A stretch of 64,000 bases of DNA from Alcaligenes faecalis. GTDB lineage: Bacteria; Pseudomonadota; Gammaproteobacteria; Burkholderiales; Burkholderiaceae_B. The notes under the pieces were generated by a model. That model made no database searches. It was not told the origin of the DNA and saw only the letters and a list, made by a program, of their open reading frames with translations. Position numbers and translations under genes: made by a program. The DNA lies in contig NZ_CP031747.1 of NCBI RefSeq assembly GCF_005311025.1, positions 62,001-126,000 of the forward strand, given 5' to 3'. Positions 1 to 10,175 of this stretch are shown piece after piece (the stretch's first letter is position 1; every line of letters starts with the position of its first letter).

Positions 1-33
1 AGCAAGCCCGGTACGGTGGCAAAGGGCGTATAG
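1..33 (+). CDS. Possible 3' end of an upstream gene
   Basis: Frame 1 is open from the first base to a TAG at 31-33 and would encode the last ten residues (SKPGTVAKGV) of a protein that starts outside the window. A strong terminator hairpin follows 22 bases later, which fits a gene ending here. Too little is visible to name a family. Confidence 0.4.
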   Translation, partial: SKPGTVAKGV

Positions 34-55
34 CCTGCTGCTAAATTAGGCGGCT

Positions 56-86
56 AAGGGCCAGAACCCAGTGTTCTGGCCCTTTT
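56..86 (+). terminator. Rho-independent terminator
   Basis: A perfect 12-bp stem (AAGGGCCAGAAC with GTTCTGGCCCTT) has a 5-base loop and ends in TTTT. It closes the gene upstream of the window and insulates the aroG leader. Confidence 0.85.
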
Positions 87-213
87 GCATTTGTGCCTGG
101 CAGTGTGTCATCAGGTTTGTATGTAGATGTAAAAATAAGACAAACAAGGCATCTAAACGATTTATCGTGGTTTTTCGCGATAACACGAAACAAAAGGGCC
201 AATAAAAAACTCA

Positions 214-235
214 AAACGAAACAATGATTTCGTTT
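214..235. repeat. Inverted repeat upstream of aroG
   Basis: AAACGAAA and TTTCGTTT form a perfect 8-bp inverted repeat around a 6-base spacer in an AT-rich region. It lies just upstream of a candidate promoter. The half-site resembles the arms of the palindrome at 13761-13791, so it may be a regulator site. No direct evidence shows which protein binds it. Confidence 0.4.
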
Positions 236-239
236 GATG

Positions 240-268
240 CTGTTTTTTAGTGCCATGTTGGTATAAAT
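240..268 (+). promoter_or_regulatory. Candidate extended -10 promoter for the aroG leader
   Basis: TATAAAT at 262-268 is preceded by TG at 259-260, giving an extended -10. The -35 region (about 240-245, CTGTTT) is weak. Transcription from about 275 would give a leader of about 260 nt before aroG, containing the small ORF and the hairpin. Position is inferred from motif match only. Confidence 0.4.
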
Positions 269-386
269 ATTTTGTTGTTCAGCGTTTTTGTGGATGAATC
301 TTGCTGGTTTTGTTGGCGGCGCGTCAGGAACTGTGTTAGGATTTTTCCCATGACTTTCGCAACCCCCGTTTTCTTCTTTTATTTTT

Positions 387-449
387 ATGCTTTTCCGATG
401 CCGCTGGTGGAGGAAAGGACGGGTTGCACCAAACACAAGTAAGACCTAA
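387..449 (+). CDS. Candidate Trp-rich leader peptide of aroG (20 codons)
   Basis: A 20-codon frame from ATG at 387 to TAA at 447-449 contains two adjacent Trp codons (TGG TGG at 405-410). A terminator hairpin begins 10 bases after its stop and the DAHP synthase gene follows. This arrangement is typical of ribosome-mediated attenuation of aromatic biosynthesis genes. Bases 403-410 can pair with 463-470, the 5' arm of the terminator, through eight pairs including one G-T wobble. Against the call, no clear ribosome binding site precedes the ATG. The simplest pairing would also give the opposite of feedback logic, because a ribosome stalled at the Trp codons would favour the terminator. A chance ORF remains possible. 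Confidence 0.35.
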   Translation: MLFRCRWWRKGRVAPNTSKT

Positions 450-459
450 ATCCTGAAAT

Positions 460-492
460 AAGCCGCCAGCATAGACCGGGCGGCTTTTTTTT
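460..492 (+). terminator. Terminator or attenuator hairpin ahead of aroG
   Basis: AAGCCGCC at 460-467 pairs with GGCGGCTT at 479-486 and runs into eight T residues. The hairpin lies only 41 bases before the GTG start of aroG with no gene ending just upstream. It must therefore either end a short transcript or attenuate aroG. Confidence 0.75.
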
Positions 493-532
493 CGTTTGCC
501 CCCGGACCTGGCAAACCAACTGGAGTTCAATC

Positions 533-1624
533 GTGTCGCACAATACTGATGATTTACGGATTCGTGAAATTAAGGAGCTGTCTCCCCCATCCCATGTGAT
601 GCGCGAGTTCCCGTGTACCTCTGCTGTATCGACGACGGTTCACAAGGCCCGCCGCAGCATTCACAAGATCCTTCACGAACGCGATGATCGTCTGGTGGTC
701 GTGGTGGGTCCTTGTTCCATCCACGATACCGAAGCCGCCATGGACTACGCGCGTCGCCTGACGGTCGAGCGCAAGCGCTTTGCCCCCGAGCTGGAAATTG
801 TGATGCGCGTGTACTTCGAAAAGCCACGTACCACCGTGGGCTGGAAAGGGCTGATCAACGACCCCTTCATGGATGGCAGCTTCAACATCAATCAGGGTTT
901 GCGTACGGCGCGTGAATTGCTGCTGGCCGTCAACCAGCTGGATTTGCCCGCTGGCTGCGAGTTCCTGGACATGATTACTCCCCAGTACATTGCTGATCTG
1001 GTTTCCTGGGGCGCCATTGGTGCTCGCACGACAGAGAGCCAGGTTCACCGTGAACTGTCCTCCGGATTGTCCTGCCCCGTCGGCTTCAAGAATGGCACGG
1101 ATGGCAATATCCGTATTGCTCTGGACGCGATCAAGGCCGCTTCCCAGCCTCACCATTTCCTGTCGGTCACCAAGGGCGGTCACTCCGCCATTGTGTCCAC
1201 CGTGGGCAATAACGATTGCCACGTGATTTTGCGCGGTGGCAAGACGCCGAACTACGACGCTGAAAACGTTGAGGCAACCAGCCAGGCCATGATCAAGGCC
1301 GGCATGGTGCCGCGTGTGATGGTCGATGCCAGCCACGCCAACAGTAATAAAGACTACCGCCGTCAGCCCGAAGTGCTGGCCGATGTTGCTGGTCAGATCT
1401 CGGGCGGCGATATGCGTATCTGCGGCGTGATGATCGAAAGCCATCTGGTAGGCGGCCGTCAGGACGTGGTGGAAGGCAAGCCTTTGACCTACGGCCAAAG
1501 CATTACCGACGGTTGCATCGATTGGGATGACACGGTGGTGGTTCTGGAAAAACTGGCTGAAGCGGTGCGTCAGCGTCGTCAGGCGCGAGTCGCTCTTGAA
1601 GAGGGGGCACTTAGCCACTCATAA
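533..1624 (+). CDS. aroG: 3-deoxy-7-phosphoheptulonate (DAHP) synthase, class I
   Basis: This enzyme condenses phosphoenolpyruvate and erythrose 4-phosphate to DAHP, the first step of the shikimate pathway to aromatic amino acids. The 363 residues match the AroF/G/H family in length. Visible motifs are GPCSIHD, with metal-ligand Cys61, the substrate-binding segment KPRTTVGWKGLINDP near residue 100, GARTTESQ, GFKNGTDG, and the metal site VMVDASHANS in the C-terminal third. The start is GTG at 533, preceded by GGAG at 520-523. The leader carries tandem Trp codons and a terminator hairpin, which suggests control by tryptophan. I cannot tell from the sequence whether the enzyme itself is Phe-, Tyr- or Trp-sensitive. 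Confidence 0.95.
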   Translation: MSHNTDDLRIREIKELSPPSHVMREFPCTSAVSTTVHKARRSIHKILHERDDRLVVVVGPCSIHDTEAAMDYARRLTVERKRFAPELEIVMRVYFEKPRTTVGWKGLINDPFMDGSFNINQGLRTARELLLAVNQLDLPAGCEFLDMITPQYIADLVSWGAIGARTTESQVHRELSSGLSCPVGFKNGTDGNIRIALDAIKAASQPHHFLSVTKGGHSAIVSTVGNNDCHVILRGGKTPNYDAENVEATSQAMIKAGMVPRVMVDASHANSNKDYRRQPEVLADVAGQISGGDMRICGVMIESHLVGGRQDVVEGKPLTYGQSITDGCIDWDDTVVVLEKLAEAVRQRRQARVALEEGALSHS

Positions 1625-1651
1625 TAGGGTTTTGCCTTTTTGGAATGCATC

Positions 1652-3073
1652 ATGAATGCTCCCGGTCATGCCGACCTAGCGCGGCGCCCTTTACCTGAAG
1701 GTTTTGTAGAAGCCTTGCAGGCTCAGTTCCAAGAGCGTTGCTCGCTTTCTCACGCTGTGCGTGAACACCATGGACGGGATGAATCGCCGTATCCACCCAT
1801 GCTGCCTGATGTGGTTGTTTTTGCTCGCAGCACAGAAGAAGTGGCCTGGGTGGCACGTCATTGTCATGAACACCATGTGCCCCTGATTCCTTACGGGGCT
1901 GGTTCCTCGCTGGAAGGGCATTTTCTGGCGATTCAAGGTGGCGTCAGCCTGGACTTGTCCGGTATGGATGAGATCGTGGCGATTAATGCCGAAGATTTCA
2001 CCGCCACAGTGCAAGCTGGCGTGACACGCATGGCCTTGAACGAGCACATCCGTGATACGGGCTTGTTTTTCCCCATCGACCCCGGTGCGGATGCCAGCCT
2101 GGGCGGGATGGCCGCAACGCGTGCGTCGGGTACCAATGCCGTGCGTTACGGCACCATGCGCGAAAACGTCCTGACTTTGAAGGTTGTGACGGCAGATGGC
2201 CGCATTATTGATACGGCTAACCGTGCCAAGAAATCCTCCGCCGGTTACGACCTGACCCGCTTGTTTATCGGTAGCGAAGGCACGCTGGGCATCATTACCG
2301 AAGTGACGGTGCGTCTGTACCCGCAGCCCGAAGCCATTTCGGCGGCTATCTGTAATTTCCCCGATCTGCGCTCTGCCGTGCAAAGCGTGATCGAGGTCAT
2401 TCAAATGGGTATCCCGATTGCGCGTGTCGAATTCATGGATACGGCCGCCGTACGTGCCACCAATGCCTACAGCAAGCTGACGCTGAAAGAATCGCCCTTG
2501 CTGCTGTTTGAATTCCACGGCAGCCCCAGTGGTGTGCAGGAGCAGGCTCAGGTTGTCCAGGAAATCACTCGTGATAACGGCGGCATGGACTTTGAGTGGG
2601 CCGATAAGGCTGAGGATCGTTCCCGCTTGTGGACGGCTCGACACAATGCCTACTTTGCCGGTTTGCAACTGCGTCCTGGTTGCCGCTCCAGCACCACGGA
2701 CGTTTGTGTGCCTATCTCCGCCTTGGCAGAGTGTGTGGCGCAAACCGCGGCCGATATGGATCAGGCTCCGTTCCCGTACACCATCGTGGGTCACGTGGGC
2801 GATGGCAACTTCCACGTCCTGATGCTGCTGGACGCCGATAGTCAGGAAGAGTGGGACGAGTCCGAGCGCTTGAACCATCGTCTGGTAGAGCGTGCCATTG
2901 CCATGCAGGGCACCTGCACCGGCGAACACGGTGTGGGCTTGCACAAGATGGAGTTCATGCTGGCCGAGCACGGTCAGGATGCACTGGATGTGATGAGCAG
3001 CATCAAGCAGGCGCTGGATCCTCACAACATCATGAATCCCGGCAAGATGTTGCCCCCGCGTCCTCTGGACTGA
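1652..3073 (+). CDS. FAD-binding oxidoreductase, D-lactate dehydrogenase (cytochrome) type
   Basis: This flavoprotein of about 473 residues belongs to the GlcD/DLD family, which oxidises D-2-hydroxy acids such as D-lactate and passes electrons to the respiratory chain. The N-terminal PCMH-type FAD domain shows PYGAGSSLEGH near residue 80, GGMAATRASGTNAVRYG and GSEGTLGII. The C-terminal FAD-oxidase domain has the metal and substrate histidine motif GEHGVGLHK near the end. I place the start at ATG 1652; a TTG four codons upstream is less likely. It follows aroG by 27 bases and could share its transcript, but a functional link is not obvious. The substrate could be another D-2-hydroxy acid. Confidence 0.85.
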   Translation: MNAPGHADLARRPLPEGFVEALQAQFQERCSLSHAVREHHGRDESPYPPMLPDVVVFARSTEEVAWVARHCHEHHVPLIPYGAGSSLEGHFLAIQGGVSLDLSGMDEIVAINAEDFTATVQAGVTRMALNEHIRDTGLFFPIDPGADASLGGMAATRASGTNAVRYGTMRENVLTLKVVTADGRIIDTANRAKKSSAGYDLTRLFIGSEGTLGIITEVTVRLYPQPEAISAAICNFPDLRSAVQSVIEVIQMGIPIARVEFMDTAAVRATNAYSKLTLKESPLLLFEFHGSPSGVQEQAQVVQEITRDNGGMDFEWADKAEDRSRLWTARHNAYFAGLQLRPGCRSSTTDVCVPISALAECVAQTAADMDQAPFPYTIVGHVGDGNFHVLMLLDADSQEEWDESERLNHRLVERAIAMQGTCTGEHGVGLHKMEFMLAEHGQDALDVMSSIKQALDPHNIMNPGKMLPPRPLD

Positions 3074-3092
3074 TTCTGCGGTAGTCGCCTTG

Positions 3093-3122
3093 AAAGCCCA
3101 GACCATGTCGTCTGGGCTTTTG
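3093..3122 (+). terminator. Rho-independent terminator after the FAD oxidoreductase
   Basis: AAGCCCAGAC and GTCTGGGCTT form a 10-bp stem with a short loop, followed by TTTT. Confidence 0.8.
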
Positions 3123-3174
3123 TGTCTTGGGCAGCACAGTTTTCCAGAAACCCCAGGTACGGGCGGTGTCTGCC

Positions 3175-3202
3175 TGTACATGTGTCAGGGCAGGCGTACA
3201 AT
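3175..3202 (+). promoter_or_regulatory. Candidate sigma-70 promoter of mnmA
   Basis: TGTACA at 3175-3180 (4 of 6 match to the -35) is 16 bases from TACAAT at 3197-3202 (5 of 6 match to the -10). It lies downstream of a terminator and 70 bases ahead of mnmA. Confidence 0.45.
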
Positions 3203-3274
3203 GCCTTTTTTAGTTAGTCAGGTGCGCACTGGGCGCAAAGCCCAGCCAATGCGGCACCTCTCATCATCACTGCA

Positions 3275-4390
3275 ATGACTATTTCCACCAAAAAAGGTCG
3301 CGTCGTTATCGGAATGTCCGGCGGCGTGGACTCCTCTGTCTCGGCCTGGCTGCTTAAAGAGCAAGGCTATGAAGTCGTGGGCCTGTTCATGAAGAACTGG
3401 GAAGACGACGATGACTCCGAATTTTGCTCTTCGCGCCAGGATTGGCTGGACGCGGCCAGCGTGGCCGATCTGGTCGGGGTCGAGATCGAGGCGGTCAACT
3501 TCGCTGCGGAATATAAGGACCGCGTGTTTGCGGAGTTCTTGCGGGAATATTCGGCAGGTCGCACCCCGAATCCCGATGTTCTGTGCAATGCGGAAATCAA
3601 GTTCAAGGCCTTTCTGGATCACGCCATGACCTTGGGCGCCGACTGGATTGCCACCGGCCATTACGCCCGTGTGCGTGGCGTGCCCATGGCCGGGGGCGGC
3701 ACCGACTACCAGTTGCTGAAAGGTCTGGATGCTTCCAAGGATCAAAGTTATTTTTTGCACCGCCTGAACCAGGCGCAGCTGTCGCGCACCTTGTTCCCCT
3801 TGGGCGAGATCAACAAGCAGGAAGTACGCCGTATTGCCGAGGAACTGAAGCTGCCCAATGCGGCTAAAAAAGACTCGACCGGCATTTGCTTTATTGGCGA
3901 GCGTCCTTTCCGCGAGTTCTTGAATCGCTATCTGCCCACTCAACCCGGTCCTATCAAAACACCGGAAGGGCAGGTATTGGGTCAGCACGTGGGTCTGGCT
4001 TTCCACACCTATGGTCAGCGCAAGGGTTTGGGCATTGGTGGTGTCAAGGGCAAGCAGCGCGAAGACGGTACCGCCGACGCCTGGTATGCCGCCCGCAAGG
4101 ATCTGACCACGAACACGCTGTATGTGGTGCAAGGGCACGATCACCCCTGGCTGTTGCAGTCTGAATTGAAGGCCGAGCAGACCAGTTGGGTAGCGGGCCA
4201 TCCGCCAGCGCTGGGCCCGATTCATGCCAAGACCCGTTATCGCCAGGCCGATGCGGCCTGCACGATCCTGGCTGCCGAAGGCGACAGCCTGTCTCTTCAT
4301 TTTGATCAGCCCCAATGGGCCGTAACGCCGGGCCAATCCGTGGTCCTGTACGACGGTGACCGCTGCCTGGGCGGCGGCATCATTCAATAA
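3275..4390 (+). CDS. mnmA: tRNA-specific 2-thiouridylase MnmA
   Basis: MnmA adenylates and thiolates U34 of the Lys, Glu and Gln tRNAs, using sulfur relayed from IscS and the Tus proteins. The protein has 371 residues, normal for the family. The ATP pyrophosphatase P-loop GMSGGVDSS is at residues 13-21. The nucleophilic Cys lies in [11 protein letters not shown] near residue 105 and the second catalytic Cys in [10 protein letters not shown] near residue 205, so both are present. It begins at ATG 3275 with a weak ribosome binding site and probably forms a two-gene unit with the permease that starts 9 bases after its stop. Confidence 0.97.
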   Translation: MTISTKKGRVVIGMSGGVDSSVSAWLLKEQGYEVVGLFMKNWEDDDDSEFCSSRQDWLDAASVADLVGVEIEAVNFAAEYKDRVFAEFLREYSAGRTPNPDVLCNAEIKFKAFLDHAMTLGADWIATGHYARVRGVPMAGGGTDYQLLKGLDASKDQSYFLHRLNQAQLSRTLFPLGEINKQEVRRIAEELKLPNAAKKDSTGICFIGERPFREFLNRYLPTQPGPIKTPEGQVLGQHVGLAFHTYGQRKGLGIGGVKGKQREDGTADAWYAARKDLTTNTLYVVQGHDHPWLLQSELKAEQTSWVAGHPPALGPIHAKTRYRQADAACTILAAEGDSLSLHFDQPQWAVTPGQSVVLYDGDRCLGGGIIQ

Positions 4391-4399
4391 GAGGCGGGC

Positions 4400-5212
4400 A
4401 TGGATCCCATTCTTGTCATCAGTTTGCTGGTGCTGGGTGCCGGTATTGGTTTGGCCGCCGGGCTGCTGGGGATTGGCGGAGGCATGATTCTGGTGCCGTT
4501 CCTGACCTTTCTGCTACCGCTGTTTGGTGTGCCGCAAGAGCTGGCCGTGCATGCTTCCATTGCCACGGCCATGGCCACGATTCTGTTCACCTCCTTGTCC
4601 AGCGTGAGGGCGCACCATAAACATGGTGCCATTCGCTGGGATGTGGTCAAGGTCATGGTGCCCGGCCTGATCCTGGGTGGGCTGCTGTCGGGCGGCGCGA
4701 TTTTTGCCATGATCAACAGCACGGCGCTGGCGATTGTGTTCGGTGTGTTCGTCCTGTATTCGGCCTCCAAAATGGCACGCAAGTCGGCCCCGGTGCAAGG
4801 CCGCTCTTTGCCAGCCCCATTCTGGATTGCTGCCATGGGAGCCTTGATCGGTTTCGTGTCCGGTCTGCTGGGGGCGGGTGGGGCCTTCTTGTCTGTCCCC
4901 TTCATGCTGCGCGGCAATGTGCCTGTGCGACAGGCCGTCGCTACCTCGGCCGCCTTGGGCTTTTTCATTGCTCTGGCCAATAGCGTGGGTTATATCTGGT
5001 CCGGGCAGGCCACCTTTGGCAGCCACCCCGGCATGATTGGTTTTATCTACTGGCCGGCCTTGTTGATTGTTTCGGCCACCAGTATTTGTACCGCCCCCCT
5101 GGGGGCCAGTCTGGCCCACAAGATCGATCAGGTGACGCTCAAGCGCATCTTTGCTGGCATGTTGACTGTGCTGGCGATCTACATGATTACGCAGGCCATC
5201 ACACAGGCTTGA
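4400..5212 (+). CDS. TauE/SafE family membrane permease
   Basis: This 270-residue polytopic membrane protein has about eight hydrophobic segments. It carries the two glycine-rich repeats typical of the family (AAGLLGIGGGMILVPFL near residue 15 and GLLGAGGAFLSVPFM near residue 160). Relatives export sulfite or sulfonates, but many have unknown anionic substrates. It follows mnmA after 9 bases, so co-transcription is likely. Its last 14 bases overlap the end of the convergent hydrolase gene. Confidence 0.85.
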   Translation: MDPILVISLLVLGAGIGLAAGLLGIGGGMILVPFLTFLLPLFGVPQELAVHASIATAMATILFTSLSSVRAHHKHGAIRWDVVKVMVPGLILGGLLSGGAIFAMINSTALAIVFGVFVLYSASKMARKSAPVQGRSLPAPFWIAAMGALIGFVSGLLGAGGAFLSVPFMLRGNVPVRQAVATSAALGFFIALANSVGYIWSGQATFGSHPGMIGFIYWPALLIVSATSICTAPLGASLAHKIDQVTLKRIFAGMLTVLAIYMITQAITQA

Positions 5213-6293
5213 TGTTTTCTGGCTGGACTTTGCCATACGCACAGTCCAGCCCATTCAGCTCGGTTTCTTCTGCCGGCTCAAAAACTCCCCCAGCTGTCCA
5301 GTGAATTGCTGTCCGTAGCGCAGTCATTGCCTGCTCGCTTTGCGGCAGTGTGCTGCCGTAAGCATGAAATTCGTGCGTCATATCCGGCCAGACATCCAGC
5401 CGTATATTGGCCCCCTGCTTGTGCGCCTCTCGGGCAAAATCCCGGATCATGTCGACCAGAATTTCCTTGCCGCCTGCCTGAATGTAGATGGGGGCCAGAT
5501 GGCGCAGATCCTGTGCAATGGGCGAGAGCCGATCATCACTCCAGGGGCCGTTGCCCTTTAGCCATTGACCGTATTGCAGCGTTTGATAGCCCTGCACCAT
5601 ATCGTAGCGATCATGACCAAACTGGCTGGCGCCGCGTCGTCCTATATCCGTCCAGGGGCTTAGTGCCAAGGCCAGAGAAGGTTGGGGCAGTCCCGCTTGA
5701 CGCAGGCCGACCAAGCTCATCAGCACCAGGTGTCCGCCTGCCGAGTCGCCTGCCAGGACAATATCCTGGGCGGGGATTCCACATCCAAGCAGATAGCGGT
5801 AGGCGTCTAGCGCATCTTCCTGTTGGGCCGGGTGAGGGTGCTCCGGGGTCAGGCGGTAGTCCACGGCGAAGATGGGTATTTGCAGCTTGTAGGCCAGCAG
5901 ACGAATGAAGTGGCGCGACACGATTGGGTAGAAAGCATAGCCGCCGCCATGAAAGTACAAGATGGTTTTGCTGCTGTTCGGGCGATCTGGAATGAACCAG
6001 TCACCCCGTGGTTCTGGGGACGTGCTGGCCTGCATCTGGACGGGCAAGTCCGGTTCGGCAATCGTGTACAGGCTGTCGAAATAGGCGCGGCCTTCAGCTA
6101 TGGTTGGCAAGCGGAAGGCGTGGTTGAACTGCTTGCGATAGAACAGGGTGGCGATTTCAAAAGGCACAGACCAGCCGGGCACTAGCGGCTTGGCGATGAT
6201 ACGTCGAGCCAGTACGTCTATGGTGGTGGCCCAGAGGGCGAGGGCGCTTCGGCAACGATGAGACCAGGATCCTTGCAAGATAGTTTTGGGCAT
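5199..6293 (-). CDS. Alpha/beta hydrolase, hormone-sensitive lipase/acetyl-esterase family
   Basis: A serine hydrolase of 364 residues, probably an esterase on short acyl esters. The oxyanion-hole motif YFHGGGYAF is near residue 130, the nucleophile elbow GDSAGG near residue 180, and the catalytic Asp and His are in the C-terminal part (DMTHEFHAYG). It runs convergent with the TauE-like permease and overlaps it by 14 bases. It is divergent from an AraC-type regulator 83 bases away, which may control it. The substrate is unknown. Confidence 0.85.
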   Translation of the reverse strand: MPKTILQGSWSHRCRSALALWATTIDVLARRIIAKPLVPGWSVPFEIATLFYRKQFNHAFRLPTIAEGRAYFDSLYTIAEPDLPVQMQASTSPEPRGDWFIPDRPNSSKTILYFHGGGYAFYPIVSRHFIRLLAYKLQIPIFAVDYRLTPEHPHPAQQEDALDAYRYLLGCGIPAQDIVLAGDSAGGHLVLMSLVGLRQAGLPQPSLALALSPWTDIGRRGASQFGHDRYDMVQGYQTLQYGQWLKGNGPWSDDRLSPIAQDLRHLAPIYIQAGGKEILVDMIRDFAREAHKQGANIRLDVWPDMTHEFHAYGSTLPQSEQAMTALRTAIHWTAGGVFEPAEETELNGLDCAYGKVQPENIKPV

Positions 6294-6376
6294 AAAAGGG
6301 CGGGGCTGAAGTAGGATAAAAGGACTTTCAGTGTGGCCCGGCTTGCCTGGGCCGGATAGAACGGAAACGACCTCCC

Positions 6377-7222
6377 ATGTCTGCTTTGCCTTGTGCCCGT
6401 TTGCATCACCCCAGCCGAAAAACGGCGTCCATTATCCATCTGGGTGTGGAGCGTGATACCCGTGCTCTGGATCTGCTGCCGCAGCAACGTCTGAACTGTT
6501 ATCCGGCTTCGCCCCTGGTGGTGTTGTCCTGGGTTTTCCATGGCCAGCTGCACATGGTGCAGACGCCCGTGGATGGAGGGAGTCCGGTACTGTCAGAGCC
6601 CCTGCCCGGCATGCTGTTTGCCGGGCCTTCGCGCGCACCTTCCATTAGCTGGTCTCCGGGGCCTGTCCATGCGATTTCGATTGGACTGTACCCGGATGCC
6701 TTGAAACGTGTGTTTGGTATCGAGGCCAGCGACTTTCTGGATCAGGTACTGCCCATGGAGCAGGTCTTGCCCGCTGCCAGCTGTCAGACACTTGGGCAAG
6801 CTGGCACAGAAGAAGGCCCTTTATTCGAACAACTGGAGGCGGCAATTCATCGTTGTGCTCATGGCTGTCTGGCGACAGAAGGTGCTGCCACCTTGCATCA
6901 TTGGTTGACGGCATTGGGGATGAGGATGGTAGCAACACGCACGGGAACGGGCTTGCGTCAGATGCAAAGGCAATTCAAGCGTTGGGCCGGGCAGAGCCAG
7001 CGTGAGCTGCAGCTGTATGTGCGTGCCGAGCGTGCTTTTGCCTTGGTGCAGCAGCAGGAAAATCCGGTCTGGTCTGATGTGGCGTTGCAAGCCGGGTATA
7101 GCGACCAGTCTCATTTTGGCAGAGAGGTCAAACGGGTTTCGGGCTTTTCACCTGCCCAGTTCGCCCAGCGCATGAAGTCTGATGAGGCCTTCTGGATGTA
7201 CCGATTGCTGGGCGAGGCCTGA
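6377..7222 (+). CDS. AraC family transcriptional regulator
   Basis: A 281-residue regulator with a C-terminal double helix-turn-helix. The second helix region reads DVALQAGYSDQSHFGREVKR and the family end signature GFSPAQFAQR follows. The N-terminal two thirds form a ligand-sensing domain of unknown specificity. The gene is divergent from the alpha/beta hydrolase, a common arrangement for an activator and its target. Confidence 0.88.
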   Translation: MSALPCARLHHPSRKTASIIHLGVERDTRALDLLPQQRLNCYPASPLVVLSWVFHGQLHMVQTPVDGGSPVLSEPLPGMLFAGPSRAPSISWSPGPVHAISIGLYPDALKRVFGIEASDFLDQVLPMEQVLPAASCQTLGQAGTEEGPLFEQLEAAIHRCAHGCLATEGAATLHHWLTALGMRMVATRTGTGLRQMQRQFKRWAGQSQRELQLYVRAERAFALVQQQENPVWSDVALQAGYSDQSHFGREVKRVSGFSPAQFAQRMKSDEAFWMYRLLGEA

Positions 7223-7234
7223 ACCAGCAGGCAT

Positions 7235-7259
7235 AAAAAAACCCATTCAAAAGAATGGG
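7235..7259 (-). terminator. Terminator of the minus-strand GST gene
   Basis: CCCATTC and GAATGGG form a 7-bp stem with an AAAA loop. Read on the minus strand it is followed by seven T residues. It lies between the converging AraC and GST genes. Confidence 0.7.
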
Positions 7260-7281
7260 CCCTGGCTTGCTGGCGCAACGC

Positions 7282-7893
7282 TCACTGCGTAGGCGGTAAG
7301 GTGCTGGCAAACGAGGGGCGCGCTTGGAGTTTTTCATCCAGGCGTTGCAGATTGCCGTACTGCGAGCGCCAGTCCAGTTCAGGAAAGCGCAGATCCAGAT
7401 AACCCAGTGCGCAGCCTACGGCAATGTCGGCCAGGCTAAAGCTGGTGCCCATGCAAAAGGACTGGTCACCCAAGGTGTTGTTCATGGATTGCAGGGCGGC
7501 GGTAATCTTGCTGTTTTGGCGGTCAATCCAGGCGGGTAGACGCAGCTCTTGGGGACGGCGTTTTTCCACCACGATGGCAACGCAGGCATCAAGCAAGCCA
7601 TCGGCAATGGCTTCCCAGCATTTGACTGCAGCGCGATCACGTCCGGCTTGGGGAATCAGGCGGCCGACGGGCGAGAGGGTATCCAGATACTCGACGATCA
7701 CGCGGGAGTCAAACAGATTTGCCTGATCATCCATAATCAGACAGGGGACTTTGCCCAGTGGATTGTGCTTCAGAATATCGCTGTCATCGGCCCACACATC
7801 CTCCAGAATCAGCTCGTAGTCGAGCTTTTTTTCCGCCATGACAACACGCACTTTGCGCGCGTATGGGCTGGTGAGGGAAGCTAGAAGTTTCAT
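7282..7893 (-). CDS. Glutathione S-transferase, YibF-like
   Basis: A 203-residue cytosolic protein with a thioredoxin-fold N-terminal domain and a helical C-terminal domain. The start MKLLASLTSPYARKVRVV contains the active-site Ser/Thr region of YibF-like GSTs. The cis-proline region is HNPLGKVPCL and the glutathione-binding DSRVIVEYLD segment follows near residue 65. It probably binds or conjugates glutathione in detoxification. It ends at its own terminator and is divergent from purB. Confidence 0.88.
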   Translation of the reverse strand: MKLLASLTSPYARKVRVVMAEKKLDYELILEDVWADDSDILKHNPLGKVPCLIMDDQANLFDSRVIVEYLDTLSPVGRLIPQAGRDRAAVKCWEAIADGLLDACVAIVVEKRRPQELRLPAWIDRQNSKITAALQSMNNTLGDQSFCMGTSFSLADIAVGCALGYLDLRFPELDWRSQYGNLQRLDEKLQARPSFASTLPPTQ

Positions 7894-8041
7894 AAAAAGC
7901 TATCAAAAGTTGCAGGCTCAAAAAGTATAGCAGGAACCTATGGGCGAACGTCCCGCAGGCCGGGCCTGAACCTGTCGCTGGAAACAATGTTGGAAAACTG
8001 TGGTTTATTCGTCAAAGCCTCGAACAGCCGTCGCATTCTGA

Positions 8042-9505
<1,464 letters not shown>

Positions 9506-9603
9506 ATCCAAACGGCTGTGTTCTTGCACAAGGGCACAGCCGGCCGGGTTTCTTGAGCCAGTGCTTTATGAAGTGTTTTATGTTTCATCACACAGGAGTT
9601 CAC

Positions 9604-10056
9604 ATGAAAAAATTCGCGTTTCTGACTGCCGCTGCCGCCTTGTGCGCTGCGTTTGTCACGCCTGCTACCGCCCAGTTTGCCAAGCCAGAACAGGCCGTGA
9701 ACTACCGTCAAGCCAGCATGTCGCTGATTGGCTCGCACTTTGGTCGTATGGCTCCCGTGGCCAAAAAAGAAGCACCGTATGATGCGGCTGCAATCGCTAA
9801 AAACGTAGAAGTGCTGACGGTTTTGGCGGCTTTGCCTTGGGGCGCATTTGGCGCTGGTACCGAAGGCGGCGAGACCAAAGCTGAGGCCTGGAGCGATGCT
9901 CAGGGTTTCAAGCAAGCTACCGATGATTTCACCGCTGCCATCGACAAGCTGAAAGTGGCTTCCGATTCGGGCGACTTTGATGCCTTCCGCGTGGCTTTCG
10001 GTAATGTGGGCAAGTCCTGTAAGACTTGTCACGACGCTTACCGCAAAGAAAAATAA
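9604..10056 (+). CDS. Cytochrome c' (class II c-type cytochrome)
   Basis: A periplasmic four-helix-bundle heme protein of 150 residues. The precursor has a signal peptide (MKKFAFLTAAAALCAAF) with cleavage predicted after ATA at about residue 23. The C-terminal heme motif CKTCH is where the class requires it. Family members bind NO or CO and are linked to nitrosative-stress tolerance. The ATG at 9604 is preceded by AGGAG. It is a single gene with its own terminator. Confidence 0.93.
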   Translation: MKKFAFLTAAAALCAAFVTPATAQFAKPEQAVNYRQASMSLIGSHFGRMAPVAKKEAPYDAAAIAKNVEVLTVLAALPWGAFGAGTEGGETKAEAWSDAQGFKQATDDFTAAIDKLKVASDSGDFDAFRVAFGNVGKSCKTCHDAYRKEK

Positions 10057-10076
10057 GCAACAGGTTTGCTTATAAA

Positions 10077-10106
10077 AAAAGCCCTCGAAAGAGGGCTTTT
10101 TCTTTT
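10077..10106. terminator. Bidirectional terminator between cytochrome c' and amtB
   Basis: AAAAGCCCTC and GAGGGCTTTT form a stem around a GAAA loop, with T-rich sequence on both strands. It can end both converging transcription units. Confidence 0.85.
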
Positions 10107-10175
10107 AGGCCTGTGCCTGTGTTTGAAGGGAGCAGTTTGCCTGCAGGCAAGATTGGCAAGAATCATGATGGGATC

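Noticed and set aside
554-1618. Long minus-strand open frame opposite aroG (354 codons)
   Set aside because: It is the antisense shadow of a high-GC gene and has no family features. Similar long shadows opposite the 1652-3073, purB, sat and actP genes were rejected for the same reason.
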